Origin: Alkaliphilus serpentinus
GTDB lineage: Bacteria > Bacillota > Clostridia > Peptostreptococcales > Natronincolaceae
Assembly: GCF_009017255.1 (NCBI RefSeq)
Contig: NZ_WBZB01000014.1
Coordinates: 1-64,000 of the forward strand
Length of the DNA stretch: 64,000 nucleotides
Reading direction: 5' to 3'
Positions 46,205 through 55,217 of this stretch are shown here, in pieces. The translations under genes and the position numbers were made by a program. Positions within the stretch are counted from its first letter, which is position 1. Each line of letters begins with the position of its first letter. Under the pieces are notes generated by a model that saw only the letters and a program-made list of their open reading frames with translations, did no database searches and had not been told where the DNA came from.

Positions 46205-46597
46205 AATATCACCTTTATAAATTATCATTTTTATACATTCTTAAATTCTTTTTAAGCCCTACATCCTATCTGATGAAAGAGCAATTTTTGAAAAAAAATA
46301 TAGCACTTAAAGAAAAATCTTATTGTTTAATCTAACTTATACTGTAATTAGTAGTTTTTATCTTTAGGGTTTATTTATCCACCTAAAATATTGTTAAAGA
46401 AATGCTGCTTAAAACCGATGCTGTCTGTGTGATTTTACAAACATAGGACGATACCTTTATTATCAGGAAATAAAATTTCGTAGCTACAAAACTTTCCCTT
46501 AGAGTATTATATTCAGTTTTTAAAGAGGGTAATGTTTAAAGGGTTTTAAAAATACAATTTACTACAAGATCATTAATCAATTTAAGGAGGTATAAAG
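46205..46597. other. Intergenic region, no recognised element
   Basis: 393 bp between divergent genes. AT-rich, with no convincing ribosome binding site or hairpin with a U-run; I see no riboswitch. It must hold the promoters of both flanking genes. Confidence 0.5.
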
Positions 46598-47071
46598 ATG
46601 TCAAATGTTAAAACGGTGGAGCCTCATAAATCTTCATTGGGTATGGATGCTAACATAGCTGTTCTTATTACCTATTTAGGTGGGGTTGTTATTGGTTGGT
46701 TACCAGCCATTGGCTATGTATCATGGTTAGTACCACTAATTATATTCATATTAGAAAAGGAAAGTGATTTTGTTCGTTTCCATTCAATGCAAAGCTTGAT
46801 TTTAAATGCTGTAGGAGCGTTATTAGGACTTATAATTGTTATTTTTTCAGGAGCTATTGCAACAACCTTCTTTTACTCCCCAGCTGCAGGCTTAGGGTTT
46901 TTGGGAATTTTAAGCTTACTTACAACAATTATTTCTATTGTAATTCTAGTATTTGCTATATTGGCTGTAATCAATGGTTTCAAATACAAAGAATACAAAA
47001 TACCAGTTATAGGTAATTTGGCAGAAAAATTATCTGTCAAATTTAAAGGTGTTACTGGTAAATCCGAATAA
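46598..47071 (+). CDS. DUF4870/Tic20-like small membrane protein
   Basis: 157 residues with about four helices: the family opening (MDANIAVLITYLGGVVIGWLP), VRFHSMQSL in the loop, and a helical C-terminal part. Members are widespread in Firmicutes and of unknown function. AAGGAGG lies 7 nt before ATG. Monocistronic, ended by a terminator. Confidence 0.82.
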   Translation: MSNVKTVEPHKSSLGMDANIAVLITYLGGVVIGWLPAIGYVSWLVPLIIFILEKESDFVRFHSMQSLILNAVGALLGLIIVIFSGAIATTFFYSPAAGLGFLGILSLLTTIISIVILVFAILAVINGFKYKEYKIPVIGNLAEKLSVKFKGVTGKSE

Positions 47072-47089
47072 TGATTAGATTAGTTAAGT

Positions 47090-47120
47090 AGGGGGCGGCT
47101 AGCCATCCCCTGCTTTTTTA
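47090..47120 (+). terminator. Intrinsic terminator
   Basis: GGGG-C-GGC-TA-GCC-AT-CCCC stem and TGCTTTTTTA after the DUF4870 gene. Confidence 0.8.
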
Positions 47121-47325
47121 TGATAAGGAAAAGGTTGACGGAACCCATAATCAATTTTTGAATGTCCCTGTTGAAGGGTTCTTACTATTAGCTATGTTAA
47201 TAAAATACCAATTGTTGAACTGCTGAAGGATATACATTATCATAAACATAAGATAAAACACGGCACAAGAAATCTCATGGATAAACAATTCAATAACTTA
47301 GTATTAATTGAAATGAGGGATGTAA

Positions 47326-48699
47326 ATGAGAGTAGCAGTTATTGGAGGAGGCCCCGGGGGATATATTGCTGCAATAAAGGCAGCTATGCTAGGGGCAGAA
47401 GTAACTTTATTAGAAAAGGCTAAGGTGGGGGGCACATGCCTTAATGCAGGTTGTATCCCTACAAAAGCCCTATTAGCCTCAGCTGAAAAGCTAAATGCCA
47501 TTAAGGAAGCCGAGGAATTTGGCATAAGTATAGATGGCAAAGTAAATGTAAATTTTGAGGTTATGATGGAACGTAAGGACAAAACCATAGAGCAGATGGT
47601 TAAGGGAATTAAATTTTTATTAGAGAAAAGAAAAGTTCGCCTACTAAATGGATTTGGTAAATTGGTAGAGAAGAATAAAATTGAAGTTCAATTAAATGAT
47701 GGCTCATTAGAAATTATAGAAGCTGATAAAATCATATTGGCCACTGGATCAGTACCCATAATTCCACCCCTCTTCCCCTATGATGGAAATAAGGTCATTA
47801 CAAGTAATGAAGCACTGTTTTTAAAGGAAATGCCAGAATCCTTAATAATAGTTGGTGGGGGAGTTATAGGCTGTGAGTTCGGTCAGTTCTTTAACAAGTT
47901 GGGAACTAAGGTTACGGTAATTGAAATGGCTGAGCAGTTGCTTCCTCCAGAGGATAAAGATACAGCTAAACAACTGGAAAGGGCCTTTAAAAAAGATAAA
48001 ATTAAAGTTATGACTAATGCAAAAATAGTGAAGTGTGAAGTAATAGACAATCAAGTAGTCGCCACTCTAGAAGATGGAAAGGTACTAACTGCTGAAAAAA
48101 TCCTGATCTCAGTAGGAAGAAAGCCATATTTAGAGGATCTTGGGGTGGAAGATATAGGAATTCACACAAGTTTCGGCAAGATTATTGTAAACGATAAGAT
48201 GGAAACCAATATTGAAGGAGTTTATGGAATTGGGGATATTATTAATAGCCCCTTTTTGGCTCATGTTGCCACAAAAGAAGGAACAATAGCTGCAGAGAAT
48301 GCTATGGGACTTAATAAAAAAATTAACTATAAGGCTATACCAAGATGTGTATATACAGATCCAGAGGTTGCATCTGTGGGGTTAACAGAAAAAGAAGCAA
48401 CCGCTAAGGGGATCCAATATAATAGGGGACAATTTGATTTTCGAGCCTTAGGCAAAGCCCAGGTTATAGGTAGATATCAAGGATTTATTAAGATAATTGT
48501 AGATGCTGAAGATAAGATCATTGGTGCTGCCATAGTAGGGCCCCATGCAACGGACCTATTGGCGGAGCTTACATTGGCAGTTCATTTAGGAATTACAGCC
48601 CAAGATATGGGAGAGGTAATTCATCCTCATCCAACCTTAACGGAAGGTATCATGGAAGCCCTCCATGATGTTCATAAGAGTTGTCTGCATTCAGTATAG
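47326..48699 (+). CDS. lpdA: Dihydrolipoamide dehydrogenase
   Basis: 457-residue FAD/NAD flavoprotein: GGGPGGYIAAIKAA (FAD), redox-active GGTCLNAGCIPTKAL (Cys-x4-Cys), GGGVIGCEFGQFF (NAD) and the ending HPHPTLTEGI with the catalytic His-Glu pair. It reoxidises lipoyl groups in 2-oxoacid dehydrogenase or glycine-cleavage complexes, none of which is encoded nearby. A RidA gene follows 116 bp downstream. Unlike some clostridial forms, it has no N-terminal lipoyl domain. Confidence 0.94.
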   Translation: MRVAVIGGGPGGYIAAIKAAMLGAEVTLLEKAKVGGTCLNAGCIPTKALLASAEKLNAIKEAEEFGISIDGKVNVNFEVMMERKDKTIEQMVKGIKFLLEKRKVRLLNGFGKLVEKNKIEVQLNDGSLEIIEADKIILATGSVPIIPPLFPYDGNKVITSNEALFLKEMPESLIIVGGGVIGCEFGQFFNKLGTKVTVIEMAEQLLPPEDKDTAKQLERAFKKDKIKVMTNAKIVKCEVIDNQVVATLEDGKVLTAEKILISVGRKPYLEDLGVEDIGIHTSFGKIIVNDKMETNIEGVYGIGDIINSPFLAHVATKEGTIAAENAMGLNKKINYKAIPRCVYTDPEVASVGLTEKEATAKGIQYNRGQFDFRALGKAQVIGRYQGFIKIIVDAEDKIIGAAIVGPHATDLLAELTLAVHLGITAQDMGEVIHPHPTLTEGIMEALHDVHKSCLHSV

Positions 48700-48815
48700 A
48701 AAAATAGAAAGATTAAATATAAGCAAAAAATTGATATGATATGGACTTATCTAGAAGGGAATAATGCCTCTATGAAGAATACTAGAAATAAAACATGATA
48801 GAGGAGAGAGGAACA

Positions 48816-49202
48816 ATGACAAGAAAGGCATATAACTCTAAGGATGCTGCAACTGTAGGCCCTTATTCCCATGCTGTTGAGGCCAATGACACCATTTATT
48901 TTTCCGGTCAAACACCTATTGATTCAAAAACAGGGCAATTGGTTGAAGGAGATATCAAAAAACAAACCCAGCAATGTTTTGATAATCTTTTTAAGGTTCT
49001 TGCTGAAGCAGGCCTAGATAGAAACGATGTTATAAAGGTGAATGTCTTCTTAACCCATATGGATAACTTTAAAGATATGAATGAGGTTTATGAAAAACAA
49101 TTTAGCAGGCCTTTTCCAGCCAGAACTACAATTGGTGTAGCAGAGCTTCCATTGGGTGCTGCCGTTGAAATTGAAATGATAGCCCAAAAACAGAAGAAGT
49201 AG
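48816..49202 (+). CDS. ridA: RidA family enamine/imine deaminase
   Basis: 128 residues with the YjgF/RidA pattern: GPYSHAVEANDTIYFSGQTPID, Arg in RPFPARTTIGVAELPLGAAVEIE. It hydrolyses reactive enamines and imines made by PLP enzymes such as threonine dehydratase. ATG at 48816 follows AGGAGAGAGG; an upstream ATG would contain that site. Ended by a strong terminator. Confidence 0.93.
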   Translation: MTRKAYNSKDAATVGPYSHAVEANDTIYFSGQTPIDSKTGQLVEGDIKKQTQQCFDNLFKVLAEAGLDRNDVIKVNVFLTHMDNFKDMNEVYEKQFSRPFPARTTIGVAELPLGAAVEIEMIAQKQKK

Positions 49203-49222
49203 TTATATCGTCAATACATAAG

Positions 49223-49258
49223 AACCACTCAAGGAAACCATCTTGGGTGGTTTTTATT
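49223..49258 (+). terminator. Intrinsic terminator after ridA
   Basis: AACCACTCAAG / CTTGGGTGGTT stem and TTTATTATTT tail. Confidence 0.88.
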
Positions 49259-49472
49259 ATTTAACAATTAACCATGAAATCTCTTCTGAAAAAAAGGCAG
49301 TAGAAGAATTATAAAATGACAATTTGAGAAAAACATCAAATTTTTACCATGATATAAGTGGTATCGAAGCATGGAAAAAAACAAGTGGTGATGTTATTGA
49401 ATTTGGCTATGAGTTATATTGATGGGGAGGCAACTTATAGCGAGGGCAACTAATTATTAACTGTATAAGAAG

Positions 49473-50576
49473 CTAGAAATTCCCCAGGGGGAATTTACTA
49501 GCTTCCTTTTCTAAGCGTTTAAAAATAGATGAAACACCCCTCCACCAATTCTGATCCTCTGCATATCTTCTGTTAATCCATTGAAAAGGATCTTTACCTT
49601 CAGGTCTATCTACTGATGAATTGATAACTGTTCGAGCAGCAATTCGTGTAGAATCAATGATATCAGTATTATAGGTTTGCCAGCTATTATAAACATTATA
49701 GGGATTATTGGCGATTTTTAGAGCCTGTGGGTGATTTCTTGGAACAAATCCCTGCTCATGGCCAGCTATGGCAAATAAAACTAAGGGGTTAAGATGAAAT
49801 TCTTTAGCTACATTCATGACAGATGAAAAGTAAGGCTCATCGGCAAGGATGGAGTTTCTCTGGTTTAAGTATCCAATAAGCCCATCAACATTAATTGATC
49901 TATAATGGAAGTAATGGGGTAAATGGGGATGAATACTTGAAGTCATCATCTCCACATGAATACTGCTAGCAAAATCCTCTGCTAAAGCCTTGTTCACTTT
50001 TGATTTATGAAGAAAGACTGTAAAAACACTCATTAATATAAGTAATATACACCCCACAGAAACTTTGTTAATAGCCATAAGCTTCTTCATATCTCTCCCT
50101 AAATCTTTATCATCAATGGAAGAAATCTCTTCACCTAAGTCTACGATTTTCTCAGCAAACTCTTCTTCCTTACCTATGGTAAGATCTTCATTTTTATGCA
50201 TTGTATAGTTTTTGAAGGTATCAATATTAATTGGTTTGTTTAGGTGGGAATTTGTCCATGTATAGAAACTATCAATTAACTGAGGGTCAGATTCAATAAG
50301 ATTTAGAGAGGCTTCGAAAATATCATACATAGAAATACCCTCAGGCCTTGATAAGAAACCACCTTGTAATATTTTTTTAACAATCTGTGAGCGACATTTT
50401 TCAGGATAGGTTGACAGGCTTTCATTAATTAACTTATGTATTGTATTTGCTAAAACCTTAGCTCTTTTTCCTGGATTATAATGGGGGTATTTTTCTTTAA
50501 TAAACAGATTTAGACTATTAATGTCTCTTTTATTTAATATCTTTATCCCCTTAAGTTCTGTAGAAAAATCCTCCAT
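49473..50576 (-). CDS. Single-pass membrane protein with extracytoplasmic lysozyme-like domain
   Basis: About 367 residues. A cytosolic helical N-terminal part (to about 170) is followed by one transmembrane helix (about 172-192), then an outer domain from about 225. It carries FHLNPLVLFAIAGHEQGFVPR and later NPYNVYNSWQTYNTDIIDSTRIAARTV. The Glu after GH matches the catalytic Glu of the lysozyme/glucosaminidase fold, so peptidoglycan cleavage is inferred. The start is uncertain: ATG 50576 or TTG 50591. A palindrome AGCTAG-AATTCCCC / GGGGAATT-CTAGCT spans its last codons and may end the transcript. Confidence 0.65.
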   Translation of the reverse strand: MEDFSTELKGIKILNKRDINSLNLFIKEKYPHYNPGKRAKVLANTIHKLINESLSTYPEKCRSQIVKKILQGGFLSRPEGISMYDIFEASLNLIESDPQLIDSFYTWTNSHLNKPINIDTFKNYTMHKNEDLTIGKEEEFAEKIVDLGEEISSIDDKDLGRDMKKLMAINKVSVGCILLILMSVFTVFLHKSKVNKALAEDFASSIHVEMMTSSIHPHLPHYFHYRSINVDGLIGYLNQRNSILADEPYFSSVMNVAKEFHLNPLVLFAIAGHEQGFVPRNHPQALKIANNPYNVYNSWQTYNTDIIDSTRIAARTVINSSVDRPEGKDPFQWINRRYAEDQNWWRGVSSIFKRLEKEASKFPLGNF

Positions 50577-50864
50577 TTTTTCACATCCCAAATATTATAT
50601 GAATATTTATATTATAGCCTAATATTCAGTAGATTTCTATAGAAGAGCTTTTAAACAAGATAAAATCCCCCCTTTTAACGATTTTCTATATTATACCATT
50701 TTACTTACTTGCACATAAAGGGTTTTGAAAATTTTGAATATTATTTAAATAATAATTATTTATAAAAGTATTTGAAGGAAATACGCGGATTATGTCGAAA
50801 TACCATTCTATGTGTTTCATCGATGGACATATTTAGTAACTCAGAGAGGATATTGGTGATAAAA

Positions 50865-53414
50865 ATGCGGAGAATGTTTAAACGCTTTTATGGAATTCTT
50901 ATACTAATAATTTTTATGATGTCTACTTTAGCATACATGCAATTTCGATATGTAGAAGGAATTATAAAGGATGATATAAGAGTAATCACTAATTTGTCCT
51001 TAAGGAATTTAGAAACAGAGATTAATCACTGGATTAATAGAAAATTAAATGTAATACAGGAAGCGGGAAATTTTATTGAAGTAGGTTCCCCGACCAATAC
51101 AGAAATTTTATCTTATTTAAAGGGGAAGCTTAAGGAATATAATAGCTTTTCTTCAATATACTACGGTACTAAGGATAATGTTATGATCAACGCCAGCGGT
51201 TGGATTCCACCGGCAGGCTTTGATCTTAGAGAAAGACCTTGGTATATGATGGCAAAAGGACAGAAGGAAGTTATTATAACAGATGTTTTCCTAAATGCCA
51301 GCAAAGATGATTTGGTATCTACAATTGCTAAACCTGTATATAATCAAAAGCAGGAATTAATCGGTGTTGTTGGAGGAGATATTTCCATCAAGACAGTAGT
51401 AGCTATGGTAGGTGAGTACAAGTTAGGTAGAAATGGAGAATCTTTTCTACTCAATAAAAATGGAGAGCTTTTGGCCCACTCCACTTTAACAGATATGAAT
51501 AACCTAAATATATCTATACCCACTGATGAGTATCTACCTCTTATTGAAAAAATAATTGAAGGTGGTACTGGGTTTGAGACGACAAACAAGGGGACCCTAG
51601 AAGGTTATTTAACATATACACCTATTGAAAATACTCAATGGATTTTAGCAAGCTTTACCACCGTTAGAGACTTCTATGCAGCTTCACAGCAATTAACCAT
51701 TGGTTTTATCCTGGTGGCCATATTATCTTTGCTTATTTTTTATGTATTCTTATTGTTTTTGAAGAAGTCTATTATCAAGCCACTAATAACCCTTGAGAAT
51801 AGTGTTAGCAATATTGATATAGAGGAGGATATCACCTATAGAATTGATATCCTTGATAATGGCAGAAGTGAGTTCAGAAGTTTAGTTGATAAAATAAACG
51901 CTTTGTTAGATAAAATTGAGGCCTATTTTTTTGAGATCCGGAACGATAAGGAAGAGCTTCAAATGATCAACGAAGAGCTTGAAGCTTCATTAGAGCAAAT
52001 GATCGCAGCCGAAGAAGAAATTATGAGGCAAAAGAAGTACTTCGAGGCCTTGTTTACCAACTCATCCGATGGTATAGTTCTATTAAATCAATCCCACCAT
52101 ATAATTGATTTAAATCAGCGTTTTACAGATATTTTTGGTTATAAGATTGATGAGATTAAGGGTAAGGAGTTAGACAGTATAATAGCAAAAAAAGAAATTT
52201 TTTCAGAGGCTAATGGTCTTACCCACAACCTTTTAGAAGGGCAGGTTGTTTCTAAAGAGTCCATAAGATACAGGAAAAACAATGAGCCAATAGATGTTTT
52301 AATTAAAGGAGTACCCATTCTATATGAAGGACATGTGGTAGGGGGGTATGGAATATACACAGACATTTCTGAAAGAAAGAAATCTGAGAGGGAAATCCTA
52401 TATATTAGCTATCATGATCGTCTAACTGGATTATATAATAGAACCTACTTTGAAGGAGAGCTTAAAAAGGTTGAAAAGGAAGGGTTCTTACCAATTAGCA
52501 TTATTATGGGGGATGTCAATGGTTTAAAGATGTCTAATGATGCCTTTGGACATGATGAAGGTGATAGGTTACTGCGATGCATTGCTGAAATACTGAATTC
52601 GGTATGTACAAATGATGCAATTCCAGCCAGAATAGGTGGAGATGAGTTTGCAATAATTCTTACCAATACCGATGAGAAAGAGGGTCTACTCATTTGCAAT
52701 GAGATTAAGAAACGTTGTACCGAAGATTCCATAGGAACATTACAACTAAGTCTCTCCCTTGGGTTGGCAACTATGTATAGTATTGAAGAGGATTTAGAAG
52801 AAACCTATAAGCTGGCGGAAAATAGGATGTATGATAATAAGCTTTTGGAGAGTAAGAGCACTAGAAGCTCAATCATTGCATCTCTTCTAAAATCTCTAGA
52901 GGAGAAAACCCATGAAACTGAGGAACATAGCAGCAGGATGATGGAACTGGGTTTACTGTTAGGGAAAAAGCTGGAGCTAAATGATAGTCAGCTAAATGAG
53001 TTAAGGCTTTTAGCTGCCCTCCATGATATAGGGAAAATAGCCATTCCAGACCATATATTAGATAAAGAGGGTCCATTAACAGAAGAAGAATGGAATATAA
53101 TGAGGAAGCATAGCGAAATAGGATATCGTATTGCTAGTGCTACTCCAGAACTTGCTAATATCGCAGAGGCTATTTTACACCATCACGAGCGATGGGATGG
53201 CAAGGGATATCCTTATAGCTTAGAAGGGGATAAAATCCCCCTAAGTGCAAGGGTGATTGCTGTTGTAGATGCCTATGATGCAATGACCAGTGATCGGCCC
53301 TATAGAAGGGCAATGGAATCGGAGGCGGCTATTCTAGAATTATCCAAAGGAAGAGGAAAACAGTTTGACCCACTAATAGTGGATATGTTTTTAGAGGTGA
53401 TTAAGGATCAATGA
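50865..53414 (+). CDS. Cache-PAS-GGDEF-HD-GYP bifunctional c-di-GMP protein
   Basis: 849 residues. Membrane helices near 12-30 and 273-297 bracket a dCache sensor. A HAMP-like stretch and a coiled coil follow, then PAS (about 395-500), GGDEF (intact ARIGGDEFAII, near 591) and HD-GYP with the diad at His720/Asp721 (LHDIGKIAI) plus HHERWDGKGYP. Both synthase and phosphodiesterase sites look complete; the GGDEF I-site (RxxD) is absent (CTND). So it may make or degrade c-di-GMP in response to an outside ligand. ATG at 50865 follows GGTGATAAAA; a longer frame upstream lacks a ribosome binding site. Confidence 0.9.
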   Translation: MRRMFKRFYGILILIIFMMSTLAYMQFRYVEGIIKDDIRVITNLSLRNLETEINHWINRKLNVIQEAGNFIEVGSPTNTEILSYLKGKLKEYNSFSSIYYGTKDNVMINASGWIPPAGFDLRERPWYMMAKGQKEVIITDVFLNASKDDLVSTIAKPVYNQKQELIGVVGGDISIKTVVAMVGEYKLGRNGESFLLNKNGELLAHSTLTDMNNLNISIPTDEYLPLIEKIIEGGTGFETTNKGTLEGYLTYTPIENTQWILASFTTVRDFYAASQQLTIGFILVAILSLLIFYVFLLFLKKSIIKPLITLENSVSNIDIEEDITYRIDILDNGRSEFRSLVDKINALLDKIEAYFFEIRNDKEELQMINEELEASLEQMIAAEEEIMRQKKYFEALFTNSSDGIVLLNQSHHIIDLNQRFTDIFGYKIDEIKGKELDSIIAKKEIFSEANGLTHNLLEGQVVSKESIRYRKNNEPIDVLIKGVPILYEGHVVGGYGIYTDISERKKSEREILYISYHDRLTGLYNRTYFEGELKKVEKEGFLPISIIMGDVNGLKMSNDAFGHDEGDRLLRCIAEILNSVCTNDAIPARIGGDEFAIILTNTDEKEGLLICNEIKKRCTEDSIGTLQLSLSLGLATMYSIEEDLEETYKLAENRMYDNKLLESKSTRSSIIASLLKSLEEKTHETEEHSSRMMELGLLLGKKLELNDSQLNELRLLAALHDIGKIAIPDHILDKEGPLTEEEWNIMRKHSEIGYRIASATPELANIAEAILHHHERWDGKGYPYSLEGDKIPLSARVIAVVDAYDAMTSDRPYRRAMESEAAILELSKGRGKQFDPLIVDMFLEVIKDQ

Positions 53415-53422
53415 TTAAACAA

Positions 53423-53442
53423 AAGAGCCTAAAGGGCTTTTA
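53423..53442 (+). terminator. Short terminator-like hairpin
   Basis: AAGAGCC / GGGCTTTT stem-loop just after the GGDEF/HD-GYP gene. Confidence 0.55.
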
Positions 53443-53476
53443 GACTGATGAAAAACCATCATCTACATCGTTACCT

Positions 53477-53531
53477 AGAAAAGTCAGCATTCTCACGTAT
53501 TTCTGTATACGCTACAATGGCTGACTTTTCT
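53477..53531. repeat. Long imperfect hairpin element
   Basis: A perfect 12-bp outer stem AGAAAAGTCAGC / GCTGACTTTTCT encloses an inner stem CGTAT / ATACG. It has no coding role and lies well past the upstream terminator. It could be an intergenic repeat (REP-like), a remnant end of a mobile element or a small RNA; the sequence alone does not decide. Confidence 0.5.
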
Positions 53532-53667
53532 TGCGCCTCCCATCTGATAGCTTTTGAACAGTCTAAACTATGAATACTGGGGGAGTTTAATTGCCAATGG
53601 TTTTATACCTTTATTCATTACCAATTCCTATGAGATAATTAATTAGATGGTAAAGGAGGTTGTTAAG

Positions 53668-54630
53668 ATGTTTACTATAGTTGATAATCAAGATAAGAAT
53701 ATGAAGTTTAAAAGGCTTTTTGTCAAAGCTGAAGAGGAGTTTATATCAATGCTTCCCTTTGAGAAGAAACCCTTTCACGATTTTGAAAGGTATATCACCA
53801 ATACAAGTAATGAGAAGCACTTCTTCCATAGTAGCTTTATGGCAATAGATGAGATGGATGAAGACTATTGCTTATATCATTTCTACTATCTAAATGAAGG
53901 GGATGATACCCTACGAACTACATTAATACTACCATCAAACTGGGATAGAAGATTTGAGATATTGGAAAAATCAATTAAAAACCTAAAGGAATGGCTTAAA
54001 AATCAAGATCATATTAAGAGGCTATTGGTGCAGTCCTTAGAAATGGGAAAAGTAGAGTATTATCCAACACTATCCCATTATATCATTCCAGTTCTTATAA
54101 AGGCAGGCTTTAATCCTGACTATAGAATGTATATGAAATGGAGGGAAGGAACCCTATCAGTGAATAGTACATTGCCAGAAGGTTTTTCTGTGACGGGATA
54201 CGATGAGAAAATGAAGAAAGAAATAATCGAGTTTTATACAACTAACACCTTTGAAGGATATTTCTCTACAATGGTGGGGGAAGAACTATTGCAGCAATTT
54301 AGCGAAGAAGCTTTTAGAAGAACTGCAAGATTTATCCTTGATAAGGAGCAAAAGATAGTAGGAGGCCTATTTGCTGTCTTAGATTCATCTGAAGATGTAA
54401 TGGTTGGTAATAAAATCTGGTTTGAGGACTTAGCCATCCTAAAGGAATACAATGATTTAGGTTTAGATTCATATTTGGTTAGCAAGGTCCTTAGAGCTGT
54501 TACAGAAAAGTATCCCAATGTAGATACATACACCTATGCATCCCGTAAAGCTAAAAAAACCGTTAAAGCATTTAAGTCTAATAATTTTAATGGCTTTGAG
54601 TTTTGGGTAGATATGGTTTTTAATAAGTAA
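53668..54630 (+). CDS. GNAT family acetyltransferase
   Basis: 320 residues. The C-terminal half has the GNAT fold: EDLAILKEYNDLGLDSYLVSKVLRAV in place of the canonical R/Q-x-x-G-x-G/A motif, and TYASRKAKKTVKAFKSNNFNGF, the usual beta6/beta7 ending. The N-terminal 160 residues are unassigned, perhaps an inactive GNAT repeat. AAAGGAGG lies before ATG 53668; an earlier ATG encloses it. Substrate unknown. Confidence 0.7.
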   Translation: MFTIVDNQDKNMKFKRLFVKAEEEFISMLPFEKKPFHDFERYITNTSNEKHFFHSSFMAIDEMDEDYCLYHFYYLNEGDDTLRTTLILPSNWDRRFEILEKSIKNLKEWLKNQDHIKRLLVQSLEMGKVEYYPTLSHYIIPVLIKAGFNPDYRMYMKWREGTLSVNSTLPEGFSVTGYDEKMKKEIIEFYTTNTFEGYFSTMVGEELLQQFSEEAFRRTARFILDKEQKIVGGLFAVLDSSEDVMVGNKIWFEDLAILKEYNDLGLDSYLVSKVLRAVTEKYPNVDTYTYASRKAKKTVKAFKSNNFNGFEFWVDMVFNK

Positions 54631-54657
54631 TATCTTTCCAAAAAGGGGGGGGTCTAT

Positions 54658-54936
54658 TTGAGATATAAAAATGGAAGGGATCTATTTCCTCCAGAGCTAT
54701 TAAAGGAAATACAAAAATATGTTCAGGGGGAAAAGGTTTATATACCCCAAACTGATGAGAATCGAGCAGGCTGGGGGGAAAAGAGTGGCGGTCGGATTGA
54801 AATATCCTTTAGGAATGGAGAGATTGTAAAAAAGTACAATGAGGGTTTTTCAATAGAAGACTTAGGAGACCTTTTTTGCCTAAGCACAGAAACCATTAGA
54901 AAAATCATCTATAAAAATAAAAAAAGCGAGGATTAA
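54658..54936 (+). CDS. CD3324-like small DNA-binding protein
   Basis: 92 residues: N-terminal LPPELLKEIQKYVQGEKVYIPQ-type motif seen in Mor/CD3324 family proteins, and a C-terminal helix-turn-helix (SIEDLGDLFCLSTETIRKII). TTG start after GGGGGGG. It is followed 5 bp downstream by a zinc-ribbon protein, so the pair is one operon. Probably a regulator; targets unknown. Confidence 0.72.
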   Translation: MRYKNGRDLFPPELLKEIQKYVQGEKVYIPQTDENRAGWGEKSGGRIEISFRNGEIVKKYNEGFSIEDLGDLFCLSTETIRKIIYKNKKSED

Positions 54937-54941
54937 AATAT

Positions 54942-55109
54942 ATGGCATCAAAAAATCATAGAGGTAAAACATTATGGAAGCTTCCTTCTAGAGGTAGAGG
55001 AACCTGTCCATTATGTAATAGAACCAGGATTAAATTATTATATGAAATTGTTACCGAAGATGGTAGCATGGAAAAGGTATGTAAGGAATGTAGTAAGAGA
55101 AAAGCATAA
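54942..55109 (+). CDS. 55-aa zinc-ribbon protein
   Basis: Small basic protein with two CxxC knuckles (CPLC at 22-25, CKEC at 47-50) in a treble-clef or ribbon arrangement and a Lys/Arg-rich N-terminus (ASKNHRGKTLWKLPSRGRG). No family recognised; nucleic-acid or ribosome binding is plausible. It starts 5 bp after the DNA-binding gene and has no clear ribosome binding site of its own, so it is probably translationally coupled. A strong terminator follows. Confidence 0.72.
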   Translation: MASKNHRGKTLWKLPSRGRGTCPLCNRTRIKLLYEIVTEDGSMEKVCKECSKRKA

Positions 55110-55118
55110 AATGTTTAA

Positions 55119-55148
55119 AGGGGCTCAAATAAGCCCCTGTTTTATTTT
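55119..55148 (+). terminator. Intrinsic terminator
   Basis: AGGGGCT / AGCCCCT stem with a CAAATA loop and TGTTTTATTTTA tail. It insulates the following selenoprotein gene. Confidence 0.88.
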
Positions 55149-55217
55149 ATTGGAAACCTTTTTTATTAAATGATTATTATATATTAAGATCAATATCCAT
55201 ATTGGAGGAAATAAAAA

